From: Stieleria mannarensis | Lineage (GTDB): Bacteria > Planctomycetota > Planctomycetia > Pirellulales > Pirellulaceae | NCBI RefSeq assembly: GCF_014154935.1 | Contig: NZ_JACEHH010000019.1 | Span: forward strand, 106,322 to 170,321 | Length of the DNA: 64,000 nucleotides | Direction: 5' to 3' | In this document: in pieces, positions 57,201 through 63,964 of the stretch | How the letters are laid out: every line of letters starts with the position of its first letter | Position numbering within the stretch: position 1 is the stretch's first letter | Made by a program: the position numbers and the translations under genes | The notes under the pieces: model-generated | Told to the model about the DNA's origin: nothing | Seen by the model: only the letters and a program-made list of their open reading frames with translations | The model's database searches: none

Positions 57201-58268
57201 TCACCGACCGGCGATCAATTGACATCGGTTGACGTGACCGTCGAAGTCATCCAGCGGAGCAGTCTGAGCGTCGGGCTTCCCCAGGGCGGTGAATTGTTCA
57301 GCATCTTCGTCAACGGCGAAAGCGTCCATTCGATTCGCCAGGGCGGCGACACCAACCGCTGGCAGTTTTATATTCTGCCGGGAATCGACGACCGCACCGC
57401 GACCGTCCGCTTCGTCTATTCGGTCACCGGCGGTCGCTTGAGTGACTTGCAATTGACCAGCCCCGAACTGAACGTGCCGCTGGAGAACATTCAATGGAAC
57501 GTCGTCGCCCCCAAAGGCTTTGAACTGATCGACGACGACGGGAACCTGGAACTGATCACCCAGACCCAGCACGAACAATACGATCGCGGATCCTACCTGT
57601 CCAAGGTCGTCGGCAAGCGACAGGCCCAAGCACAGCAAGCCGCCCAGTTGCTCGAACAAGCTAACGAATTGCTTCAAGCCGGCCAGCAGACCAAGGCGCG
57701 TTGGGCGCTCAACAGCGTCGCCAACCAATACGCCCTGGACGCCGCGTCCAACGAAGACGCCCTCGTGCAGCTGGAAAACTTGCAAACCCAACAAGCCATC
57801 GTCGGACTCAACACCCGCCGCCAACGACTGTACCTGGACAACACGCCCAGCGACACGGCGATGGCCGACGATCAACAGCTACGCCAAGCGGCGGCCGAGA
57901 ACCCGATCCTGCAGCAAGACCAATTGAATTTCCGCCCCCAACAGCTCAGCCAGTTGTTGCGTGGCAACACGACCGAAGACAACGCCGTGCTGCAGCAGAT
58001 CGCCGCCCGACTGGTCCGCCATCAACGCACCACCGAACCGGCACCACAAGCGATCATCATCAGTTTGCCCGACGAAGGCTCGGTTTACACCTTCGGCCGC
58101 ACCGTGCAAGTCGCCGAGAATGCACCGCTGGAACTGGAACTCGAATTCGCCTCGCTCTTCAGAATCTCATCCTGGCAAATCGCCCTGGTCACCCTATTGC
58201 TGGCCGGCCTGGCAGCCACACTGGCCGTCGCGGTCAGCAACCGCCCAACCGACACGAAAATGAATTAA
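51261..58268 (+). CDS. Giant envelope membrane protein with repeated beta-rich motifs
   Basis: A 2,335-residue protein not matched to a named family. The ATG at 51261 precedes a signal peptide (VVLVTLFLLGPLSLY, cleavage near CHAQ). Two large extracytoplasmic halves (about 30-1045 and 1265-2290) are joined by a set of hydrophobic helices at about 1050-1260 and anchored by a C-terminal helix at about 2300-2325. Both halves repeat a ~55-residue motif, LxVxxPxxxxVxxVxGxxVxxW...., at about residues 100, 423, 593, 763, 936, 1478, 1815 and 1996. A Gln/Ala-rich coiled region lies at about 2110-2210. It follows the sigma/VWA pair by 155 bp on the same strand. A scaffold or adhesin-like complex with the VWA protein is inference. 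An upstream extension of the frame overlaps the VWA gene and was rejected. Confidence 0.85.
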   Translation: MNAPTSSPRKATLVVLVTLFLLGPLSLYQHPCHAQDDAAQANINSSIAADGTGTIIVEARGQIPEPPVFYSARATSTANVSPERVEQTIQLTLKVIQGRAKTLSVGVHGDDQVTEVRGENLRSWAVRREGDARFLDLHVDEGVTDLQVEIKTRSDELQLPATIALTHLTPGDSVGFDCVLTIQYASEILGTVVSVDGFVPLESGDRASRFQTATGGEIKLSLHRDGAAPAAVELVETTLDGQINPDGKSVRFQLRGTAQVTQPDAKLVVLSGNAAVSEIPNDPNYQLQLATPNGRSVYQLTFPQAGSFPVSLEFVATLATPGVNVQHMDFTVAASAVVPLTLRGLDADLEFHRDQESVVPLRSEDAWVGFLPATGRAKLQWKTARQTGEGKLFFTTTGKVEAKVGAGLLRQDHQIQYQVLQGELKSLDIALRGPGEILDVQGDNLIGWKVSGTDDNRRLEATLSQPISGHSQINIRSQTALGAFPVRVEGLRLDPLGAIRHSGFLRLMNTGSVRLEPTALSGLNQLAPDQFPGEAVQARQVFVYRFPSAEHTFTIAADRIQPEVNVSELVLYELAETDRVIRADVELDVREAPIREWDFGIPADYSVVSVTGANVADYITASAVTDGRRNLKVVFGQDVAGRQLVSLHLEKTEAASEGNWDLPRIEYPEANSVRGDIGIIGAAGFRISVDTTDLLAEKPLSYFPKPMPNLQQAFRIRQPGWSATMRVERLDRSVQADMFHLYSLSEETVYGSALINYFVTGAPVSQWRITVPAELGNVMVDGRDVRTYRREDDTLIVSLHQPVMGPYTLLVTFEEKPDTNDGAFRPGQITPLDVQGERGFIQVVSPMQVKIQTESVSDDMLHLDPLELPAELRLLSTAPPLGTWQYTERPFNLTLNVNWFEPGTTVTQVVEFAEAKSRVSQDGELVTDVLYFIKTRGQRALRIELPEDPVRLWAVSVAGQPVTARQSDDATLIPLPGGTDPNVPVEVRLRLGKPTVDQSHPELALPTVFAPVLKTQWDVTGDEQYVLAPSGGTVTPPVPVLRPSGFDWVAKRGLGPLIVIVLLTLLGVWGCRYAGSRRVAGLISLTVAIGVALVTAAVAFSQIGTPEPLQLSVPILAAGETIQLQVSNTPLWRVNVSSSGVTALLCGLVAIGWSFRRTNTQEQQLLRGGGILLLALGVLLQGDGAGWFFGLLALAILVFLFVPPARQWIRHTTNSVRELAEQQKAKRAAKREAKESASGEELGGATPMLVFFALLLASSASSVAAVPEGFNAASSIKQQWQLTHHDARLTADATITLSGKPGDRFLLLKAPAILTQFEGKGLRLTKTEVADEGLSYIVSIPVAERPGEETEATEDTAPESTADYRATFQFQLEAVQPTAGIPVLTGVAAVQEIDLRYDEAGWDVSCPTAVRIDADEVTDATQANVLLMPGPASLFLKPKARDVTTEETKFFVEASNLYLPGPGVVDGRHRLHIRTAQGQVSELNVTVPSGLTVSAVTGPVGSWQFDADSGELKLQIDPAQSQAFDVTIETQRGLDPLPTDVTLSPMKVAQAGGEVGLVAIAFGGEAQPESSVPNQMSVVNLGDFDADLITNKQAVLHRVYRYGADGGEVAVRVAPVAPEVRVVSKQVLSLGDERVVLGVNFAAEISRAGLFQLSFPLPEGLEVESLSGAALHHWAELNEGDQRQIILHLSGKTLGTQTFAMALSGAAPSDVGQWQIPRFRLNEATRQTGDLVVRPTTGIRLRTVSRQNVSETDPRTMGGQAQGALAFRLLQHDWNLVLGIEKLDPWVTGQVLHEVTLREGQTRSAMIANFNIQNASVRALQVVLPITDPDVIKTVRASGDTVSDFIRTAADSNIWEIQFKRRVVGKVDFRIEYERRGERENDSETLRPAGFPQARQLSYYVAVRAGGRLELEHDPLSDGWQRVDWSTLPTQLREAENRNAPVFTFRAVTPDSPLTVRAQRHSIADALKLRVAQGSLTTILSPTGDQLTSVDVTVEVIQRSSLSVGLPQGGELFSIFVNGESVHSIRQGGDTNRWQFYILPGIDDRTATVRFVYSVTGGRLSDLQLTSPELNVPLENIQWNVVAPKGFELIDDDGNLELITQTQHEQYDRGSYLSKVVGKRQAQAQQAAQLLEQANELLQAGQQTKARWALNSVANQYALDAASNEDALVQLENLQTQQAIVGLNTRRQRLYLDNTPSDTAMADDQQLRQAAAENPILQQDQLNFRPQQLSQLLRGNTTEDNAVLQQIAARLVRHQRTTEPAPQAIIISLPDEGSVYTFGRTVQVAENAPLELELEFASLFRISSWQIALVTLLLAGLAATLAVAVSNRPTDTKMN

Positions 58269-58310
58269 CTCTCCCTGGAACCACTGGTGTCTACACAACT
58301 TACAATGGCT

Positions 58311-58342
58311 CCCTTCTCCCCCGGCTTTGCGGGGGAGAAGGG
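58311..58342. terminator. Perfect 13-bp hairpin between convergent genes
   Basis: CCCTTCTCCCCCG at 58311-58323 pairs perfectly with 58330-58342 around a 6-nt loop. It is 43 bp after the giant-gene stop and before the convergent transporter gene. It is a likely terminator, and such hairpins also occur as dispersed repeats in this group. Confidence 0.6.
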
Positions 58343-58427
58343 CTGGGGATGAGGGGGCCAGCGATGTTTCGCTCATGATTGGGCCCGCAGGCTGGCGCCC
58401 AATGCCACCTACTTTCGATCACAAACT

Positions 58428-58503
58428 GAGCCGCAGGCGCTAGCCTCGGGCCTTACGAGTCTCGAGCGGCAATCCAAGGCCCGCGGCTAGCGCCGTCGGC
58501 TCA
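58428..58503. repeat. Imperfect inverted repeat GAGCCG..GGCGCTAG..CGGGCCTT, copy 1
   Basis: A 76-bp element with long imperfect arms. Its left arm resembles the reverse complement of the right arm of the element at 61508-61584, and its right arm that of the left arm there. The two elements are thus in opposite orientation. The rest of 58269-58617 holds no gene. Confidence 0.8.
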
Positions 58504-58617
58504 TACATTGGGCTCGCGCAAAGCGGCTGATATTCATTTGACATCAGTCGGTTCGCGCCAGCGTCCGAGCCACAACGAACACCCGCGCCTTGCCATCGGT
58601 GAGACCGCCGCAACCAC

Positions 58618-60264
58618 TCACGCAAACATCATCACAATCGCCTGGGCGGCGATGATCCGCAGGATCATCGTCAGCGGATACACGGCCGCATAGGCGGTCG
58701 AACTGGCGTCCGAGTCGGCTTGGGAATTGGCGAACGCCAGCGCCGGCGGGTCGGTCATGCTGCCGGCGATCACGCCACAGATCGTCAGGAAATTCTGTTT
58801 CCAAATCACCCGCGCCGCGATTCCCGTCGTCAGCAGCGGGACCATCGTGACGATGATCCCCAGCCCCATCCACTTGATGCCCTCGACACTGAGGGCGGCT
58901 TTAAAGAAGGTTTCTCCGGCGCCCAATCCCGCACAGGCCAGGAAGAGGATGATCCCCAGTTCCCGGAGCGCCAGGTTGGCCGAATAGGGGATGTACCAAA
59001 CGAACTTGCCGATGCTGCCGATCAGACTGAACACGATCGCCGCGATCAGCGGTCCGCCGGCAAACCCCAGCCGGATCGGGAACGGCACACCGGGCAGATG
59101 AAACGGAATCATGCCGGCGACGACCCCGACGGCGATGCCAAAGAACAGCGGCGAAAACCGCGTCTCCTTCATCGATTTCCCGCTGTTGCCCAGAAACTTC
59201 GTCGCACGCTCGATCGATTCCTTGTCACCGACGATGTGGGCGATGTCCCCATAATTGAATCGGCTGGATCCACGCACCGTCAATTCAACGCCCGAACGGA
59301 TGATCCGTGTGACCGTCGTATTGAACACTTGGTCCAGCGACAACTCGCGCAAAGGCTTTCGCAAGGCGCGGGGATCGGTGACCAAGATACGGCGATAAGC
59401 GACCTCGCCCGGTTCCTTCATCAGGTCGACATCAACCTTACGGCCGATCACCGGTTCGATGCGGTCCAACTCACTCAGTGGACCGACCAGTTGGACGAGG
59501 TCTCCGTCACGCAATTCCGTTTCGTCGGTCGCCACGTGGACGACGTCTTCGCCAGCACGCCGGATTCGCGACACCCGCACCCCCGACTCTTCGACACCGG
59601 GAATCTTGCCGAACGGAACCGACCCCAAATGGGGATTGTCGATGACGATCGAGCGACGTTCGATCGGTTCGTAGTCCTGTTTCTCCTGCTGCTTGATCTT
59701 GGCCGCTTCTTCGTTGACGTCCACGCCGAATATCCGCCGGATCAGCAGCATCGACGCGATGATTCCCAGGATGCCGCCCGGATAGGCGACCGCATAGGCC
59801 GACGCGAGCGATCCGATGCCGCCGCGATTATCCTCCGAAAGTGACAATGCGGCCTGTTCGGCGGCACCCAAGGAAGGCGTGTTGGTGGTCGCACCGCTGA
59901 ACAACCCTGCCGACGTCAACGCCGGAAGCTCGAGCACGGTGACGAAGATGCAGATCAAGACGACTGCTTGGACGACGATCGACAGCGCCATCGAGTTCAG
60001 CAGGATGCCTTGCTTCTTCCAAAGCTCGATCACACCGGGACCGAGCTGCAATCCGATCGTAAAAACAAACAGGATCAGCCCGAACTCTTTCGTAAAATCC
60101 GCGATCTCGTGATCGATCGAGGCACCGAAATGGCCGAACAAGATCCCCGAAAACAGCACCCCGGCCGGCCCCAGCCCGATCCCGCGGATGCGAATTCCGC
60201 CCAGCACCAGCCCGCTCACGGCAACGAGCGTGACGATCAAAATGGCAGCAGCGACAGGCGGCAT
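58618..60264 (-). CDS. AspT/YidE-type transporter with two RCK-C (TrkA-C) domains
   Basis: A 548-residue membrane protein of the aspartate:alanine exchanger family, whose bacterial YidE members have unproven substrates. The N-terminal half has about five helices with FGLILFVFTIGLQLGPG and GLFSGATTNTPSLGAAEQA. The middle has two cytoplasmic RCK-C domains (about 200-285 and 290-375; LRDGDLVQLVGPLSELDRI and FNYGDIAHIVGDKESIERA). The second half mirrors the first (LRELGIILFLACAGLGAGE; CGVIAGSMTDPPALAFANS). The ATG at 60264 begins directly at the first helix; an earlier ATG at 60414 adds unrelated residues. Confidence 0.92.
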   Translation of the reverse strand: MPPVAAAILIVTLVAVSGLVLGGIRIRGIGLGPAGVLFSGILFGHFGASIDHEIADFTKEFGLILFVFTIGLQLGPGVIELWKKQGILLNSMALSIVVQAVVLICIFVTVLELPALTSAGLFSGATTNTPSLGAAEQAALSLSEDNRGGIGSLASAYAVAYPGGILGIIASMLLIRRIFGVDVNEEAAKIKQQEKQDYEPIERRSIVIDNPHLGSVPFGKIPGVEESGVRVSRIRRAGEDVVHVATDETELRDGDLVQLVGPLSELDRIEPVIGRKVDVDLMKEPGEVAYRRILVTDPRALRKPLRELSLDQVFNTTVTRIIRSGVELTVRGSSRFNYGDIAHIVGDKESIERATKFLGNSGKSMKETRFSPLFFGIAVGVVAGMIPFHLPGVPFPIRLGFAGGPLIAAIVFSLIGSIGKFVWYIPYSANLALRELGIILFLACAGLGAGETFFKAALSVEGIKWMGLGIIVTMVPLLTTGIAARVIWKQNFLTICGVIAGSMTDPPALAFANSQADSDASSTAYAAVYPLTMILRIIAAQAIVMMFA

Positions 60265-60776
60265 TGAATCAAATTTCCCAAGTCGAAAGTGGCAAGTGCG
60301 TCGGTGGCAAGTGCCTGTATTCTCGCCCTGCCCCGAGGGATTCGTACTCGATCGGCCGCCACCGCTCAATAGCACCGACAGGCTGCCCCACGAACAAACC
60401 ACCGTTGTCCGCATCTTGCGGTGCGTTCTGCGCTGCTAGCGACAAAAAAGTCACGGACACTTCATCGACCGCCCTCAGATCCCCGGCCGCATCGGATCCG
60501 TGGGTTCGCGCTATCATCGGTGGGCACCTGTCTTTCTTGCGGACCGAGCCACCCCGAAAGAGAGGGGGAACTCAAATTCAAGGAACCCGCGAGTGAAACC
60601 GACTCAATCAGCAGACCACGACAGTTTCTGCTGCGGATCAACCACTTTTTCCCGTAGTCTGCATCGAGCTCCGCGGCCCCAGCAGAACCGATTCAAAATC
60701 TGGGTGACGAAGTTGCTCGACAGCGCTAGACAACCGAACCCGAATCAGGCAAAATACGTCTCTTGTCGCAAGACGA
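60265..60776. other. Intergenic region upstream of tRNA-Arg
   Basis: About 510 bp between the transporter gene (minus) and the tRNA (plus). Short frames are present but none has recognisable protein content. It presumably holds the promoters of both. Confidence 0.5.
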
Positions 60777-60850
60777 GCACCCGTGGCACAACTGGATAGC
60801 GCATCGGTCTTCGGAACCGAGGGTTGCAGGTTCGAATCCTGCCGGGTGTA
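60777..60850 (+). tRNA. tRNA-Arg (anticodon UCG)
   Basis: A 74-nt cloverleaf. The acceptor stem GCACCCG pairs with CGGGTGT (one G-U at the end) and the discriminator is A. The anticodon stem TCGGT/ACCGA closes the loop CTTCGGA, giving anticodon TCG. The T arm contains GGTTCGAATCC. CCA is not encoded. Adjacent downstream genes make it a possible integration site. Confidence 0.95.
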
Positions 60851-60890
60851 CTTTCTGACGGTCTGACCTGTCGCACGCCTGGAATTTCTG

Positions 60891-61448
60891 GTGAGCGCTC
60901 TTTTATCAAACCCCGCCATCCGTGATGCCGTTGTTCCGATCTCGGTCGAAACCTATCACCGAATGGGAAAGGCAGGGATCATCGACCAGCGAACGGAATT
61001 GATCGGTGGGGTAATCCTGCAAAAGATGATCAAGTCGCCCCTGCACACGTTGATCGTCAAGCAACTCGTTTCAGCGATTGAGGCTCAACTGCCCGCGGAG
61101 TTGGAACTGCGAAAGGAGGAGCCCCTGACGTTTTCGTCATCGGAACCGGAACCCGACATCGCGATCGTCCAGGTTGGGTCTTACCAGCCCGGCGCAAACC
61201 ACCCTTCGACAGCGCAGTTGGTCGTTGAAGTCGCCGTCAGTTCCGAAGCTATCGATCGAGCCAAGGCAGCGGTCTACGCCGAAGCTCAGATTCCTGAATA
61301 CTGGATCGTTCTGCCAAGCAGCAAAACAATCGAGCGATTCACACACCCTGGCGAAGAAGGCTACGGCACAAACGAAACGTTTGAATTTGGCAACCCCATC
61401 GGAAGTCTGCCTCCGCTGGCGATTCAGGTGACGCTCACCACAGGCTAA
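60891..61448 (+). CDS. Uma2 family (DUF820) putative restriction-endonuclease-fold protein
   Basis: A 185-residue protein of the Uma2 family, which has a PD-(D/E)XK nuclease fold and is usually found as scattered copies in cyanobacteria and planctomycetes. The family text is ISVETYHRMGKAGIIDQRTELIGGVI, PEPDIAIVQVGSY, QLVVEVAVSS and AVYAEAQIPEYWIV. These carry the Glu, Asp and Glu expected of the nuclease site. The start is GTG, with a GGAA purine stretch just upstream. It begins 40 bp after the tRNA. Biological role is unknown. Confidence 0.9.
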   Translation: MSALLSNPAIRDAVVPISVETYHRMGKAGIIDQRTELIGGVILQKMIKSPLHTLIVKQLVSAIEAQLPAELELRKEEPLTFSSSEPEPDIAIVQVGSYQPGANHPSTAQLVVEVAVSSEAIDRAKAAVYAEAQIPEYWIVLPSSKTIERFTHPGEEGYGTNETFEFGNPIGSLPPLAIQVTLTTG

Positions 61449-61507
61449 GCCTCTCGTTTGAGGGCAAGAAGAGAAAAAGGGTCAGGAGCGGATGGCACGG
61501 GCTTAGC

Positions 61508-61584
61508 GAGCCGACGGCGCTAGTCGCGGGCCTTGATACGTCTTTAACACGGCGGTAAGGCCCGAGGCTAGCGTCTACGGCTCA
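61508..61584. repeat. Imperfect inverted repeat GAGCCG..GGCGCTAG..CGGGCCTT, copy 2
   Basis: A 77-bp element homologous to that at 58428-58503 but inverted. The remaining bases of the 61449-61674 gap hold no recognised feature. Confidence 0.8.
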
Positions 61585-61674
61585 GCGTATCGGCTTATCC
61601 CGGTGCCATTCGGGTCAGGAGCCTACTTCTGCCCCGATCGAAGTCCCGCATACACATTGCGATACTGAAGAGGA

Positions 61675-63237
61675 TCAAGCTGATGACGAAGTCAGATCTG
61701 GTGGTCGCTGATTGCGGTCACTACGCAAAGAAGATCGAACACAAAGGCGGTTACTCGACTTGTGTTTTTCGTATTTGAGCTGGTCTTTATGGTGAATAAC
61801 GCTCTCCGTCCAAAGATTGTTGAACCGCCCATCTGGATCGCGTTCTGCACAGACTTCGCGAAATCGGCCCATTGCTGGATAGAGGGCATGAAGATCATCG
61901 GAGGATAGCGGACAGAGCTTTCCCCAGTGTGGCCTGGCGCGAAACAGGCGTCTCATAGATCTTGCCAAAAACTCAGCCAGGTTCTCGAAGGGCTCTCGAT
62001 TCGCCCCGCGGTGGTAGTTGGTCAACGTAATCGAGTACCAGGCGTAGTTTGGGGGGCGGTCAGTCGCGTTGGCTGGTTCGGAGACTGGCGACGCGTTTGC
62101 ATTGCTTGCCATCGAGATCAGCGTATCGTCCGGCAAGACTTTACGGACACAGATCGGGTAGTGATGACAATACTTGCCGCGCAACTGATCGAGCGCTTCT
62201 GTGCAGTTCGCCTGGTCAACTTGATCAAGAAACGCCTCGTCAGGATCGCTTACGCGATCTCCCGCAGTACAAAGTGCATGCTGGAGGAACTTGAGCGCCG
62301 CGTCCAACCGGTCCCGTTGCACGAACAACTCGATCTCTACATGTCGAAATAGTCCATGCTCCATGACCAGTTGCGTCGTTGAATCTGCAACAAACCGACA
62401 GTTCTGGACGACAAATGTTGGTAGCACCCAGCGAAACAGAGTTCGTATGAAAGCGTGAATGCGGATGACTCTCACCGAAAGAAGAATCAACAAGTGCATT
62501 GCGACGTCGAGAGCGATGAAACGATACCAATGGTACACGCACGATGTGCGAGAATTCGGGGCCTCCACTTCACGTCGATGTTGAGCGATGAATGTCCAAC
62601 ACCAGGGGACCAGGTAGAATTGCTGAAGTGGGTAGTCTTTCTCCGCGCTCAGGACGCTGTCCAGATTGTCGTGTTCACGAAAATGCTCCTCCACGCGATA
62701 CATCGGGCGGCACCTTATCGCGACGCTAAGAATGACACCGACACAGCCCAAGGAACACCGGGCGGCGCGAAGCTCGTCCCCACATTCAATTTCCTCGATA
62801 ACCGCCTTGCCGCTATCGCGGTCGTACCTCGCGACTCGGAGGCTTGTCACGTAGTGTGAAAGTGAATGACGGCCGGATCCGTGCGTGCCGGTGGAAATCG
62901 CACCAGCTACCGACTGCTCGGTGATGAAACCAACCGATGGCAATGTCCAATTCTGCTTCTCCAGTTCTGCCAGCAGTTGCTTGATCTGGCATCCCCCGCC
63001 GGCCCGCGCGACCGCTGTATCGCCGGAGGCGGATAGCTCTACATGACTGAGGTACCGCAGATCCAGCAACACATCGTCGCACTGGACTGCTTCGCTCCAC
63101 GAATGAAGCCGACCGATGCAGCGAATGCGACTACCCTTGTTCGCGTCAAGAATCTCGATCACCTCCTGCTCGCACCTGGGAGCGTGCAGTACGCGAGGAT
63201 TCAACGTGATATTGCGGCCGAAATTCAATCGCTTCAT
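61675..63237 (-). CDS. FAD-linked oxidase, L-gulonolactone/D-arabinono-1,4-lactone oxidase-like
   Basis: A 520-residue flavoprotein. The FAD-binding part contains RCIGRLHSWSEAVQCDDVLLDLR (the His here often binds FAD covalently in this family), AGGGCQIKQLLAEL and GFITEQSVAGAISTGTHGSG, and the body resembles sugar-lactone oxidases up to HWGKLCPLSSDDLHALYP near the C-terminus. It would oxidise a sugar lactone or related polyol; the substrate is not known. The ATG at 63237 begins just before the family N-terminus (NFGRNITLNPRVLHAP). An earlier ATG at 63387 would overlap the start of the divergent sigma gene. GC content looks lower than in the rest of the window, by eye. Confidence 0.88.
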   Translation of the reverse strand: MKRLNFGRNITLNPRVLHAPRCEQEVIEILDANKGSRIRCIGRLHSWSEAVQCDDVLLDLRYLSHVELSASGDTAVARAGGGCQIKQLLAELEKQNWTLPSVGFITEQSVAGAISTGTHGSGRHSLSHYVTSLRVARYDRDSGKAVIEEIECGDELRAARCSLGCVGVILSVAIRCRPMYRVEEHFREHDNLDSVLSAEKDYPLQQFYLVPWCWTFIAQHRREVEAPNSRTSCVYHWYRFIALDVAMHLLILLSVRVIRIHAFIRTLFRWVLPTFVVQNCRFVADSTTQLVMEHGLFRHVEIELFVQRDRLDAALKFLQHALCTAGDRVSDPDEAFLDQVDQANCTEALDQLRGKYCHHYPICVRKVLPDDTLISMASNANASPVSEPANATDRPPNYAWYSITLTNYHRGANREPFENLAEFLARSMRRLFRARPHWGKLCPLSSDDLHALYPAMGRFREVCAERDPDGRFNNLWTESVIHHKDQLKYEKHKSSNRLCVRSSLRSDRNQRPPDLTSSSA

Positions 63238-63385
63238 GTTCGCAGGAAGTCCGTCGAGCGTGATAAGCTTGCTCCCAACACGAAAAGCGAATTCGCCGGC
63301 AGTTCTATGCGCGAAAAAACATAAGTTCTGGAAATTTCGCGCACTATCGGCCGTGATACGTCGCTTGGCAGAATAGGAATCCTCC

Positions 63386-63964
63386 ATGGGACAACTCAAT
63401 AACGAAGAAAAGAGCGATTTTGAAGGGGCATTGGAACGGTTTCGGCCCGTGCTTGTGACCATTGCCCAGGCCATGATTTCTCCTGCTTATCGAGGTGATA
63501 TCGAGGCTTCGGACCTTGTGCAGCAAACGCTGCTGGAAGCGCACGCTGGTGCCGGAGTTCTCGATCCCCTGGACGAAGGCCCGTTTTTCGGTTGGCTACG
63601 CAAAGCACTCCAGAACAACATGCTAGACGCGGTAAAGCGTCTGAACACACAGAAACACGACGTCAGCCGGAGAGTACGAGAGTCTGAACTTGAGGAGTCC
63701 TTCGCACGCCTAGAGCAAGTGCTGGCCGGAGACGAGACGTCGCCGAGCCAACTGGCCTCTCGCAACGAACAGATCGCAACCATGCTTTCTTCACTGCAAG
63801 AACTGCCCGACAAACAGCGTATGGCGGTCATCATGAAGCATCTTCAAGGTTTATCGCTGAAAGAAGTCGCAACGTCCCTCGATCTCTCTGAGTCCGCAGC
63901 AGCAGGATTGCTTTATCGAGGAAGGCAGAATCTGATTCATCGAATGGGGACGCAGGATGAGTGA
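63386..63964 (+). CDS. ECF-type sigma factor, planctomycete-specific subfamily
   Basis: A 192-residue sigma factor. ALERFRPVLVTIAQAM, DIEASDLVQQTLLEAHAG, WLRKALQNNMLDAVKRLNTQKHDVSR and the region-4 text LPDKQRMAVIMKHLQGLSLKEVATSLDLSESAAAGLLYRGRQNL match the planctomycete-only subfamily often found next to serine/threonine kinase genes. An AGGA site lies 7 bp before the ATG. The last codons overlap the next gene by 8 bp (ATGAGTGA). It is divergent from the flavoprotein gene. Confidence 0.93.
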   Translation: MGQLNNEEKSDFEGALERFRPVLVTIAQAMISPAYRGDIEASDLVQQTLLEAHAGAGVLDPLDEGPFFGWLRKALQNNMLDAVKRLNTQKHDVSRRVRESELEESFARLEQVLAGDETSPSQLASRNEQIATMLSSLQELPDKQRMAVIMKHLQGLSLKEVATSLDLSESAAAGLLYRGRQNLIHRMGTQDE

